The notes under the pieces: model-generated
Databases searched by the model: none
What the model saw: only the letters and a program-made list of their open reading frames with translations
Told to the model about the DNA's origin: nothing
Part shown: in pieces, positions 17,199-26,877 of the stretch
Numbering within the stretch: position 1 is the stretch's first letter
Layout of the letters: each line of letters starts with the position of its first letter
DNA from: Mycolicibacterium anyangense
GTDB taxonomy: Bacteria > Actinomycetota > Actinomycetes > Mycobacteriales > Mycobacteriaceae
Length of the DNA: 64,000 nucleotides
Direction of reading: 5' to 3'
Assembly (NCBI RefSeq): GCF_010731855.1
Contig: NZ_AP022620.1
Location: forward strand, 3,844,001-3,908,000
Translations under genes and position numbers: made by a program

Positions 17199-17936
17199 AT
17201 GATCCGGCCGGTCCAGCAGCTGCCGTCCGACAGCACGCCCGCCGATCTGTCCGCCTACTACCGCGACCCACCCGATGGTGTCCGGGTCAACATGGTGTCC
17301 ACACTCGACGGCGCGGCTTCTTTCGGCGGTGTCGTGGGGCCGCTGTCCGATCCGACCGACCAGAACCTGCTGCTCACCCTGCGCGGATACGCCGACGTCG
17401 TGCTGGTCGGCGCCGGGACCGCACGGGCCGAGCGGTACGGGCCGGTGAAGCTGTCCACCGCGCAGGTCGCCGAACGCCGGGCACGCTGGGGCGCCGAGTC
17501 CGCCCCGGCGATCGCGGTGGTCACCCACACCGGTCGACTGCCCGCATCGTTGTTCGCTGACGCGGGCGCCCCGCCGATCGTGGTCACCACCGACGCGGTG
17601 CTGGGTGCCGCACCGCAGCTGGCTGCCCGCGCCGACGTCGTGCTGGCCGGCGACGCCAGCGTCGACCTACCCGCCGCACTGACCGCTCTTCGCGCCCGCG
17701 GCCTGCGCCGGATCCTGTGCGAAGGAGGTCCCACCCTGCTCGACGAACTGGTGGCCCACGACCTCGTCGACGAGATGTGCCTGACCCTCTCGCCCACACT
17801 GGCGGCGACGCCCGCGACCTCCCGGCCGGGAGCGCCCGCGCTGGCGGCCCCGGTGCGCATGGCGCTGGGCCACGCGATGACCGTCGACGACTACGTCTAC
17901 CTCAGATACACCCGAGAAAGGGGACCCCGCCCATGA
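17199..17936 (+). CDS. RibD C-terminal-domain pyrimidine reductase family protein
   Basis: 245 residues covering a single RibD_C (dihydrofolate-reductase-like) fold: V-N-M-V-S-T-L-D-G near 29-37, a V-G-A-G-T-A-R-A-E-R-Y segment near 69 that contacts NADPH phosphate, and C-E-G-G-P-T-L-L near 176. The deaminase half of RibD is absent. M. tuberculosis Rv2671 is a comparable stand-alone protein able to substitute for dihydrofolate reductase when overproduced. The ATGA overlap with the next gene shows an operon. It may reduce a pteridine or riboflavin intermediate; the true substrate is unknown. Confidence 0.85.
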   Translation: MIRPVQQLPSDSTPADLSAYYRDPPDGVRVNMVSTLDGAASFGGVVGPLSDPTDQNLLLTLRGYADVVLVGAGTARAERYGPVKLSTAQVAERRARWGAESAPAIAVVTHTGRLPASLFADAGAPPIVVTTDAVLGAAPQLAARADVVLAGDASVDLPAALTALRARGLRRILCEGGPTLLDELVAHDLVDEMCLTLSPTLAATPATSRPGAPALAAPVRMALGHAMTVDDYVYLRYTRERGPRP

Positions 17937-18361
17937 TCAAAGATGAGAACCTGCTGGAGCGACGCCCGGACGGCATCGACGACGACACCGTCGAAGCGGT
18001 CGGAACTCTTTCGGAGGCACTGGAATACGTCGAACGGGCCCGTGGACACCTCTACTCCTTCCATCAACTGATGGGGCACGCCGATCTCCTGCTCGGGGAC
18101 TCCTGCGACAAGCTGCGCGATGCCGGCCACCCCGAGATCGCCGACCGGCTCGGCACCGACATGGTGGGGCGCAACGTGCTGTCCGGCCGGTGGACGTTTC
18201 AGATCGTCGAGGAGTTCGACGACGACTACTGGAGCAGGCTGCGAGACCACGAACGCACCGTGCGCGATGAGCTGATGGGCGGTCAGCGCCACGTCTTCGA
18301 GGCCGAGATGAAGGAACGCCGCCGCACCAAGGGGCGCCGGGGCCACGAGGCCTCGCCCTGA
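17933..18361 (+). CDS. Conserved hypothetical protein, 142 residues
   Basis: Begins with ATG at 17933, overlapping the RibD-like stop by four bases. The protein is entirely helical and charged, rich in Glu, Asp, Arg and His, without signal peptide or membrane segment. A D-x-L-L-E-R-R-P-D-G start, a central H-x7-L-M-G-H segment and a basic C-terminus (K-E-R-R-R-T-K-G-R-R) are visible. No catalytic motif is recognisable; the spaced His and Glu residues could bind a metal, but this is a guess. Co-transcription with the reductase is the only functional hint. Confidence 0.75.
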   Translation: MIKDENLLERRPDGIDDDTVEAVGTLSEALEYVERARGHLYSFHQLMGHADLLLGDSCDKLRDAGHPEIADRLGTDMVGRNVLSGRWTFQIVEEFDDDYWSRLRDHERTVRDELMGGQRHVFEAEMKERRRTKGRRGHEASP

Positions 18362-18393
18362 GCCGCGCCCGATAGTTGTCATGACCGTCACAG

Positions 18394-18426
18394 CCATCCG
18401 GGGTTGAGCCACCGCCCATCCGGGGT
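18394..18426 (+). repeat. Two 11-bp direct repeats upstream of glgX
   Basis: CCATCCGGGGT occurs at 18394-18404 and again at 18416-18426, a 22-bp period equal to about two turns of DNA, 40-70 bp before the glgX start. The exact copy and helical phasing suggest a binding site for a dimeric activator or repressor, though duplication by chance cannot be excluded. Confidence 0.4.
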
Positions 18427-18464
18427 ACCCGGCACAGTCCACCCGCCGATCGAGGGAGTACCAC

Positions 18465-20597
<2,133 letters not shown>

Positions 20598-20632
20598 CGC
20601 CGAGAAGACCGCCGGCACCGACCCGGAGCATT

Positions 20633-20675
20633 AGCCATGGCCGGTCCCCTCCCCTCCGGGGGACCCGCCATGGCT
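20633..20675 (+). terminator. Intrinsic-type hairpin after glgX
   Basis: Arms AGCCATGGC-C-GGTCCCC (20633-20649) and its near-perfect complement ending AGCCATGGC on the other strand (20658-20675) pair over 17 bases with one mismatch around an 8-base C/T-rich loop. There is no U-tract, which is normal for mycobacterial terminators. It lies 36 bp after the glgX stop. Confidence 0.75.
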
Positions 20676-20700
20676 CATGCGGGAATTATCACAACCCAGC

Positions 20701-20716
20701 CCGCGGCGCGCCGCGG
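20701..20716. promoter_or_regulatory. Perfect 16-bp GC palindrome before the DUF4185 gene
   Basis: CCGCGGCGCGCCGCGG at 20701-20716 is fully self-complementary and is followed by an unusually AT-rich stretch (about 20722-20800) for this genome. The AT-rich part is the likely promoter of the DUF4185 gene, whose ATG is at 20823. The palindrome may be a second terminator stem after glgX or an operator. Confidence 0.4.
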
Positions 20717-20822
20717 TTTGGGCGATTTGTATTCAACAATTTGCAAGTAACCAGCAAACAGACAGAAAGTGTTTGTGTGGGGTAATTTCTGAGTCACCTC
20801 GCCGTCATGATCCACTGGTCCC

Positions 20823-21872
20823 ATGGCGGCGATAAACCGACCAATCGATGGTTTTGTGGGCAAGGTCAAAGACGTGACCGGCCCAGGCCTGACCGACACC
20901 TGGGGCATGGCGTGCACCGATCTCGGAGCATCGGTTCTGGCGGCTGACGGCAACCTGATCTCGGTCTTCGGCGACACCTTCTCCGGCAACCGCGTCGGCG
21001 CCGGCGATTGGCGCTCGCCGGTGATCCTCATCGGGGCCGGGGACGCCACCCACGATGTGGTGTACCACCGCGCCGCCGGAGCCGACCCGGCCTACGCCCA
21101 CCAACTCTGGCGCTATCGGCACAGCGACCGCGTGGGGCCGCTGCGCCGCGGCATCAGCACAGTGATCCCCTCGGACCTGCTGCGCGTCGGTCACGATCTG
21201 TTCCTGCATGCGATCGTGAACCGCGGTTTCGGGCACGTGGTGTGGACGGAGATCTGGCGCTCCGGTGACAACGGGAGCACCTGGCACAACCTCGGCACCC
21301 GATTCCCGGCCCGCCTGCACTCCGGCCACGGCCAGTGCTGGTCATGGGATTTCGACCCCGACAGCGGCTGGGTCTATGTGGTGTCCACCGGCTTCCAGCG
21401 GGACAAGGGCATCATCCTGCAACGGGTGCGCCCACACCATCTTGCCGACGAAAGCCGTTACGCAGCATGGGATCCGGCCGCCCGGCGATGGGGCCGCAGG
21501 CCGGGGACGATCACCGGACCCGGGGAGAAGTGGGGCGAACTGTCGCTGCGCCGGCTGGGTCCCGGCCAGTGGGTTCTGGGCGGTTTCCTCTCCTCGGATT
21601 ATGCGCTGGGTTATCGGGTGCTCGGCGATCCGACGACCGACCTGCGCGCCGTGCCACTGCAGCGCCCGGTCATCGGCTGCGCCTGGGACGACGAAGACCA
21701 CGCCGGGTGCCGGGTGGCCCAGTTGTACGGCGGCTATCTGCTGCCGGGCAGCCGGCTGGACCGCACCGGTGGCGTGGGTCTGATGGTGTCGCAGTGGAAC
21801 ACCGCCCACGGCTGGCCCTATCGGGTCATGCAGTTCCGCGTCACGCTCGCCGACACCACCGCGGTCCGCTGA
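20823..21872 (+). CDS. DUF4185 protein, candidate endo-D-arabinanase (GH183-like)
   Basis: 349 residues without signal peptide or membrane helix. The fold looks like a five-bladed beta-propeller: repeated aromatic/Gly segments, an early T-D-L-G-A and F-G-D-T-F acidic pair (about residues 35-60), W-T-E-I-W-R, W-S-W-D-F and G-E-L-S-L. DUF4185 proteins of mycobacteria were recently placed in glycoside hydrolase family GH183 as endo-D-arabinanases acting on arabinogalactan and lipoarabinomannan; Rv3707c is the M. tuberculosis example I recall. Whether this member is active cannot be read from sequence, and lack of an export signal is puzzling for a wall enzyme. Confidence 0.75.
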   Translation: MAAINRPIDGFVGKVKDVTGPGLTDTWGMACTDLGASVLAADGNLISVFGDTFSGNRVGAGDWRSPVILIGAGDATHDVVYHRAAGADPAYAHQLWRYRHSDRVGPLRRGISTVIPSDLLRVGHDLFLHAIVNRGFGHVVWTEIWRSGDNGSTWHNLGTRFPARLHSGHGQCWSWDFDPDSGWVYVVSTGFQRDKGIILQRVRPHHLADESRYAAWDPAARRWGRRPGTITGPGEKWGELSLRRLGPGQWVLGGFLSSDYALGYRVLGDPTTDLRAVPLQRPVIGCAWDDEDHAGCRVAQLYGGYLLPGSRLDRTGGVGLMVSQWNTAHGWPYRVMQFRVTLADTTAVR

Positions 21873-21902
21873 TCACCCGACGACGATCTCACTCGACATC
21901 GA

Positions 21903-22226
21903 TCACTCAACGACGTCGAACAGCGACTCGCCGTCCTCGGGTGTGCCGCTGACCTGCCCGCGATCGGCCCGCCCCGGCGGGTCGTCGGCCGGTTCGACGT
22001 CGGCGATGACGTCGGGTTCCTCTTCGGCCAGCCGGGCGTCCAACGACTCGCCCTCGAGTTGCTCGGCGGTGCTGACCCCGAACCTGTTGGCCTCGCTCCA
22101 GTCCTCGGGGGGATCGACGACGGTGTCGCCGTCGTCGTTGCGCACCTCATCGGAGTCCAGTGGCTCACTGGGGTTCAGGGTGTCCCCGGGACCGCCTTCT
22201 TCCGGCAGATCCATCGGTTCGGTCAT
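21903..22226 (-). CDS. Acidic DUF5709-domain protein
   Basis: 107 residues, strongly acidic and probably disordered. The central part (S-E-A-N-R-F-G-V-S-T-A-E-Q, then G-E-S-L-D-A-R-L-A-E-E-E-P-D-V) is the DUF5709 signature found in many actinobacterial proteins. No function is established. It is a single gene facing the DUF4185 gene, with 70 bp separating it from the upstream GNAT gene. Confidence 0.75.
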   Translation of the reverse strand: MTEPMDLPEEGGPGDTLNPSEPLDSDEVRNDDGDTVVDPPEDWSEANRFGVSTAEQLEGESLDARLAEEEPDVIADVEPADDPPGRADRGQVSGTPEDGESLFDVVE

Positions 22227-22296
22227 GGCGCATCAACCTCCGTTCGGCGTCCGCTCCGGGTTGCCCCGTGGGCGCATCGCTAAACGGCAGGCTCAC

Positions 22297-22902
22297 TCAG
22301 CGCGGTCGGCGCCACATCGGCCACAGGGTGGGGCCACCGTCGGGTACCACGATCTCGCCGGTGACCTCGAAGCCGAACCGCTCGTAGTAGGGCACGTTGT
22401 CGGGGCTGCTCGACTCTAGGTAGGCGGGGGCATATTCGGCGTCGCAACGCTCCAGCCTGGACTGCAGCAGCGCCCGGCCGAACCCGGTGCCCCGCACCGT
22501 CGGGTCGCTGCCCAGGACGGCGAGGTACCAGTGCGGCTCCTCAGGGTGGTTCTCTTTCATCAGATCGGTGACGATCCGGCTGACGGCCAGGCGGCCTCGG
22601 ACGGCGCGCAACACCGCGGGCAGCATCGCGATCTGTTCGCGCGGGGACTGTTGCCAGCGGCCGGGCGGGTCCCACAGCGCGACACCCCCGATGCCGTCAT
22701 CGCTGGTGGACACTTCGACGCCACGGCCGGGCAGGAAGTGGTGGCGGGTCAGCGCTCCGAACAGCCCGGGGAGCGCGGCGGTGCGGCGCTCGGGGTCGGG
22801 CTGTATCCACGTGATGACCGGATCGTTGTGAAATGCCCGGGCCAGCACCCGGGCCATGGCCGGGATGTCGGATCGGCGCGCGGGACGGACATCGATGGCC
22901 AC
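22297..22902 (-). CDS. GNAT-family N-acetyltransferase
   Basis: 201 residues from a GTG at 22902. It has the GNAT core: an N-terminal V-R-P-A-R-R-S-D strand, a central W-Y-L-A-V-L-G-S-D-P strand, the acetyl-CoA loop V-R-G-T-G-F-G-R-A-L-L (about residues 137-147, R-x-x-G-x-G/A type), and Y-Y-E-R-F-G-F-E near the end. Acceptor unknown. It is 9 bp downstream of the SDR gene and so is the third gene of a crotonase-SDR-GNAT operon. Confidence 0.85.
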   Translation of the reverse strand: MAIDVRPARRSDIPAMARVLARAFHNDPVITWIQPDPERRTAALPGLFGALTRHHFLPGRGVEVSTSDDGIGGVALWDPPGRWQQSPREQIAMLPAVLRAVRGRLAVSRIVTDLMKENHPEEPHWYLAVLGSDPTVRGTGFGRALLQSRLERCDAEYAPAYLESSSPDNVPYYERFGFEVTGEIVVPDGGPTLWPMWRRPR

Positions 22903-22911
22903 CCCGCAAGG

Positions 22912-23805
22912 TTAGTCACCCAGATGGCGTTCGGCCTGCCGCTGCGACCAGTCCCACAGCCGGGCGGCCTGCTCGGGGTCGACGGCGAAGGCGGCATAGC
23001 CGCCCTGCACCCCGGGCCGGAACGGTCCCGCGATGTGGCAGTCCTCGAGATACAGCCCGCCGAGTCCGTCCAGTTCCGGCGCCGTGGCCGCCCACACGGT
23101 GGTCGCGGCGCCGTGCTCGACGTCGGTGACCTCCAGGTTGGCCAGCGTGCCGCTGAAGTCCTCCCGCGTCATGTGCCGGGCCAGTTCGGTGACCACGACC
23201 CCGGGGTGCACGGCGAAGGAATGCACTCCGCCTGGCCCCCAGCGCCGCTCGGCTTCGACGGTGAACAACACGTTGGCGGTCTTGCTCTGGCCGTAGGCCT
23301 GCCACTTGTCGTAGCCGGACTCGTCGTCGTAGTTCGGGTCTTCCCAGCGGATGCCGCCGTAGAGGTGGCCGCGGCTGCTGAGGTTGACGATGCGGGTACC
23401 CGGGACGAAGCTGCCGACCAGTCCGTTGGTGAACACGAAGTGGCCGAGATGGTTTGTGCCGAGCTGCAATTCGTAGCCCTGTGCGGTGCGCGACAGTGGC
23501 GGCGCCATCACGCCGGCATTGTTGATGAGGATGTCGACGCGGCTGTGCCGGTGGGCGATGGCCTCGGCGGCCGCCTGTGCGGTGCGCAGGTCGGTGAGGT
23601 CCAGTGGCACCACCTCGCAGTCGAGGGCGGCGCGGGTCTTCTCCAGATCACGCACGGCGGCGACGATCTGGGCCCCGGCGCCCTGCATGGCGAGTGCGGT
23701 CTGCAGGCCCAGGCCCGAGGATGCGCCCGTGATGACGACGACGCGCCCGCTCAGGTCGACACCGTCAAGCACCTCGGCTGTGGTCTTGGCGCCGGCCGCC
23801 GTCAT
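22912..23805 (-). CDS. Short-chain dehydrogenase/reductase, retinol-dehydrogenase-like
   Basis: 297 residues. Cofactor motif T-G-A-S-S-G-L-G (26-33), N-N-A-G (95-98), Ser144 and the catalytic Y171-x3-K175 are all present. The L-G-T-N-H-L-G-H-F segment is typical of the WWOX/retinol-dehydrogenase subgroup. The first strand is followed by an Arg, suggesting NADP. The ATG overlaps the stop of the upstream crotonase gene (ATGA). It probably acts on a lipid alcohol or ketone; the substrate is not determined. Confidence 0.87.
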   Translation of the reverse strand: MTAAGAKTTAEVLDGVDLSGRVVVITGASSGLGLQTALAMQGAGAQIVAAVRDLEKTRAALDCEVVPLDLTDLRTAQAAAEAIAHRHSRVDILINNAGVMAPPLSRTAQGYELQLGTNHLGHFVFTNGLVGSFVPGTRIVNLSSRGHLYGGIRWEDPNYDDESGYDKWQAYGQSKTANVLFTVEAERRWGPGGVHSFAVHPGVVVTELARHMTREDFSGTLANLEVTDVEHGAATTVWAATAPELDGLGGLYLEDCHIAGPFRPGVQGGYAAFAVDPEQAARLWDWSQRQAERHLGD

Positions 23806-24602
23806 GCAGGATCTCCTGTCTCACCGGCCGTCGAACGCCACCGCGGTGGCCGTCGCTCCCGCCAGGCAGCCGGCCCCTCGGCAGCATCCGGGCCACCCAT
23901 CAAGCTCAGATGCACCGTAGTCTCCGCCTCGGCGACCTGGTCGAGGTCGGTCCCACTCCACAACAGCCGCTTGCTGTGGGCCACCGACGCGGGGTTGGCG
24001 TAGACGGCGACGTCGCGGGCCAGTTCCAACGCCGCGGGCAGCACCTCGGCGGCCGGCAGCGCGCGGCTGGCGATACCGAGCCGGGCGGCCTCGGTGCCGG
24101 TGAAGGTGCGGCCGGTCAGCAGGATGTCGGCGGCAACGGCCAGACCGACGGCCTCGCGCAGCGTGTAGTGCACCGCGCAGTCCCCGATCATCCCCCGGCG
24201 AACCTGCGGGATGGCCAGTGGGGCGTCGGCGGCGACCAGGCGGACATCACACTGCAGCGCCAGCGTCAGGCCGATCCCGATCGCCGGACCGTTGATGGCG
24301 GCGATGACCAGTTTGCGCACCCGGTAGGCCGGCGGCTGCACCGGCGAGGCGCTGAAGCCCTTCCCTGGCGCATCGAATGACGCTGCGGCACTGGACATAT
24401 CGGCGCCCGAGCAGAACGCCCGGCCGGCCCCGGTGAGAACGACGGCGCGCACGGTGTCGTCACTGTCGCAGTGGCGGTAGGCCTGGCTCAGCGCACTGGC
24501 GGTGGCACCGGAGAAGGCGTTGAGCCGTTCGGGTCCGTCGAGAGTGAGCAGCGCGACCCCGGCATCATCGATGTCGACGCGGACGGTGGTCGCAGAGCTC
24601 AC
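23802..24602 (-). CDS. Enoyl-CoA hydratase/isomerase family protein (crotonase fold)
   Basis: 266 residues from GTG 24602. The crotonase fold is clear: A-F-C-S-G-A-D-M oxyanion region (63-69), N-G-P-A-I-G-I-G (104-111) and the following helix. The two positions that carry the catalytic Glu residues in classical enoyl-CoA hydratase appear as Gln133 (I-P-Q-V) and Asp159 (A-D-I-L-L-T-G). It may therefore be an isomerase, a hydrolase or an enzyme with altered chemistry rather than a true hydratase. It heads the operon with the SDR and GNAT genes. Confidence 0.85.
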   Translation of the reverse strand: MSSATTVRVDIDDAGVALLTLDGPERLNAFSGATASALSQAYRHCDSDDTVRAVVLTGAGRAFCSGADMSSAAASFDAPGKGFSASPVQPPAYRVRKLVIAAINGPAIGIGLTLALQCDVRLVAADAPLAIPQVRRGMIGDCAVHYTLREAVGLAVAADILLTGRTFTGTEAARLGIASRALPAAEVLPAALELARDVAVYANPASVAHSKRLLWSGTDLDQVAEAETTVHLSLMGGPDAAEGPAAWRERRPPRWRSTAGETGDPA

Positions 24603-24647
24603 CCAGCGATCCTGACATACCGCCGGTGCGGCACAGACCGGCGTCGA

Positions 24648-25886
24648 TCAACCGAGCAGCGAGGTGATGCCGAGGGCGACCACACACAGCACCACCACCG
24701 TAGTGGTGATCGCATAACCGATGGTGGCGGCCCGGCCCATCGCGAAGCGGCCCATCAGGGCACGGTCCCGGCCGAGCCCGATCATCGCGACCAGCAGTGG
24801 GATCAGCAACACCGCGTTGAGCACCTGGGTGCCCACCAGGATCGCGATCAGCGGGACGTTGGGGGTCAGCACGACGACGGCGCCGACGAACGTGACGATG
24901 CCGTAGGTCAGATAGAAGGTGCGGGCGTCGCGGTACGGGTCGTCGATGGCGGCTTCCAGCCCGGCGTACTCGCACACCGAGTACGCCGTCGACAGCGGCA
25001 GGATCGAGGCGGCCAGGAATGCCGCCCCGATCAGGCCGACGGCGAACAGCGTCGAGGCGGCCTCCCCGGCCAGCGGCTGCAGCGCGACGGCCGCGTCGGC
25101 GGCGTCGGTGATGCTGTGCCCGTCGCGGTGCAGGGTGGCCGCGCACGCCACCACCACGAAGAAGCCGATGACCCCGGTGAGTACCGCCCCGGTGACGACG
25201 TCGATCCGCTCGGCGGGCAGGTCTTCGGTGCGAAGTTTCTTGTCCACCGCATAGGACTGCATGAACGACAGGCCCCACGGCGCCAGGGTGGTACCCAGGG
25301 TTGCCGTGACGATCCCGATCGCCTGTCCCGTCATCGGCATGGTGGGGACCAGCGTGCCGTGCAGCGCCGCACCCCAGTCGGGTTTGGCCAGGAATCCCGA
25401 GGCGATGTAGGCCAGGAAGACCGTGGACAGCAGGAGCAGGAGGCGCTCCACCCGATGGAAGCTGCCCCGCAGCACCAGCAGTGCGACGATCACGCCCGCG
25501 GCCGGCACGCTGATGTAGCGGCTGATCCCGAACAATTCGAAACCCGCTGCAATTCCGGCGAATTCGGCACAGGTGGTGCCGATGTTGGCGATCACCAGGG
25601 CGGCCAGCACCGCCCCGCCGATCCCGACGCCGTAGCGCTGGCGCACCAGCCCGATCAGCCCCTGCCCGGTGACCACCCCCATCCGGGCGGCCAGGGTGTG
25701 GAAGACGACGAGGGCGACGGTGGACAGCAGCAACACCCACAGCAGCTGATAGCCGTGGTCTGCGCCGAGCACGGAATAGGTGGTGATGCCGGCCGGATCG
25801 TCGTCGGACAGCCCGGCCAGCAGGCCCGGCCCGACGACCGCGAGCAGTGCGGCGGCCCGGGTGCGGATCGCGCCGGGTCTGGTCAT
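24648..25886 (-). CDS. Nramp-fold divalent metal transporter, Mg-type (NRMT-like) motif
   Basis: 412 residues with 11 or so transmembrane helices. The start at 25886 is chosen because it overlaps the upstream stop (ATGA) and gives the usual short N-terminus before helix 1. In helix 1 the canonical Nramp D-P-G-N reads D30-P-A-G33, and in helix 6 the M-P-H reads A202-P-W204. Replacement of the metal-binding Asn and Met by small residues is, as I recall, the hallmark of Nramp-related magnesium transporters such as those of Clostridium and Eggerthella. The upstream partner has an MgtE-type N domain, which also points to Mg. Manganese transport (MntH) is the alternative. Confidence 0.85.
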   Translation of the reverse strand: MTRPGAIRTRAAALLAVVGPGLLAGLSDDDPAGITTYSVLGADHGYQLLWVLLLSTVALVVFHTLAARMGVVTGQGLIGLVRQRYGVGIGGAVLAALVIANIGTTCAEFAGIAAGFELFGISRYISVPAAGVIVALLVLRGSFHRVERLLLLLSTVFLAYIASGFLAKPDWGAALHGTLVPTMPMTGQAIGIVTATLGTTLAPWGLSFMQSYAVDKKLRTEDLPAERIDVVTGAVLTGVIGFFVVVACAATLHRDGHSITDAADAAVALQPLAGEAASTLFAVGLIGAAFLAASILPLSTAYSVCEYAGLEAAIDDPYRDARTFYLTYGIVTFVGAVVVLTPNVPLIAILVGTQVLNAVLLIPLLVAMIGLGRDRALMGRFAMGRAATIGYAITTTVVVLCVVALGITSLLG

Positions 25887-26755
25887 GGTGTCGGCCCGAC
25901 GGGGTGATGGCGGCGCGGCCACACCCGGAACCGCAGGAATCTGCGGCCGCCCAGCGCAGGCGGGTGGGCGAGGAGTTCACGCCACCGTCCGGCATGGTCG
26001 GCGGGCATGGCGGCCACGATCCGGGCCGCCTCGGGGTCTGGCAGCGCGCGCAGCACCCGTTCTCCGACGACGGGGTGGGCCGCGCGCACCGCGTCCGCGG
26101 CCACGCCGGGGGCGGTGGCACTGAGGATCTCGGCGGCGGACTCGGTGTCGAGCCGGCTGACCAGGTTGGCCAGCCCGCGTGGGTCGAGCCGGTGCACGGC
26201 CGACCGCGGGGTGGCGAGTGCGACGCTGTGGCCGCGCTCGGAGGCTAGGTGCAGATCCGGCCAGGCGATGATGTCCTCGCGGCGACGGCGCAGGGCGGGC
26301 AGTCGCAGCCGCTCCAGGACGGCGCTGAAACCCACCTCCACACCCAATAATTCGAGGCGTCCGTCCCCGGTGCGGGCCAGCACCACGTCGGCCACCCGAG
26401 CCAGCCGCTGCCCCACCACGTCGACGACCTGGGTGTCCAGTACGTCGCGCAACAACAGGATCTCGTGCTCACCGAGTGCGGTGTCGAGATCGCTGGTGGC
26501 CAATCGGGTGGCGTCGGCCGCGGCCAGGGTGAGCACCACCTGGTGGTGGCCGAGGGCGCCCACGTACTGCCAAGGAATCAGGAGCTGGGTTCTGCGGCCG
26601 GACCTTACGACGATCCGGTCGACGAGGTGCCGACCGGACTCCTCCACCAGGTCGGCGGTCAGGTCGGCGAGTCGGCCGACGACGCGGCCGTCGCTGGCGA
26701 GGACATCCTGACCGGCGAGCCGGCTGAGTAACAGCACAGTCGCAGCATGCCCCAT
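25883..26755 (-). CDS. PRC-barrel / MgtE intracellular N-domain protein
   Basis: 290 soluble residues. Two PRC-barrel-like beta segments lie at about 8-80 and 85-155 (V-L-A-S-D-G-R-V-V-G-R-L-A-D-L and a similar R-L-A-R-V-A-D-V-V-L). Residues 170-265 resemble the MgtE N domain, a superhelix that senses cytosolic Mg in MgtE channels (L-V-S-R-L-D-T-E-S-A-A-E-I-L, R-A-L-P-D-P-E-A-A-R-I-V-A-A-M). The gene is coupled to the Nramp-fold gene by a 4-bp overlap, so it is likely a regulatory subunit or Mg sensor for that transporter. Start ATG at 26755; a GTG 18 bases further in is an alternative. Confidence 0.82.
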   Translation of the reverse strand: MGHAATVLLLSRLAGQDVLASDGRVVGRLADLTADLVEESGRHLVDRIVVRSGRRTQLLIPWQYVGALGHHQVVLTLAAADATRLATSDLDTALGEHEILLLRDVLDTQVVDVVGQRLARVADVVLARTGDGRLELLGVEVGFSAVLERLRLPALRRRREDIIAWPDLHLASERGHSVALATPRSAVHRLDPRGLANLVSRLDTESAAEILSATAPGVAADAVRAAHPVVGERVLRALPDPEAARIVAAMPADHAGRWRELLAHPPALGGRRFLRFRVWPRRHHPVGPTP

Positions 26756-26808
26756 TGCGGCACTGGCGGGACCAACCGGCGCGAGGTCGGCGCGGTGACC
26801 ATTGATTA

Positions 26809-26820
26809 ATGCAGTTGCAT
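26809..26820. promoter_or_regulatory. Palindrome ATGCA-N2-TGCAT in the divergent metal/acyl-CoA promoter region
   Basis: The 122-bp interval between the PRC/MgtE gene and the acyl-CoA dehydrogenase gene holds a perfect 5+5 palindrome in an AT-rich patch (26801-26840). It is placed about 55 bp from either start and could be the site for the TetR encoded behind the dehydrogenase, or for a metal regulator. Short arms make chance occurrence possible. Confidence 0.35.
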
Positions 26821-26877
26821 CACGTTATGCTCGCGCCGCCTTGACGCAAGCGGAGCATTGGACAAAAGGGGCCCGCC

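Noticed and set aside
26756..26877. M-box or other Mg riboswitch ahead of the PRC/MgtE gene
   Set aside because: The whole divergent gap is 122 bp and contains no recognisable riboswitch core.
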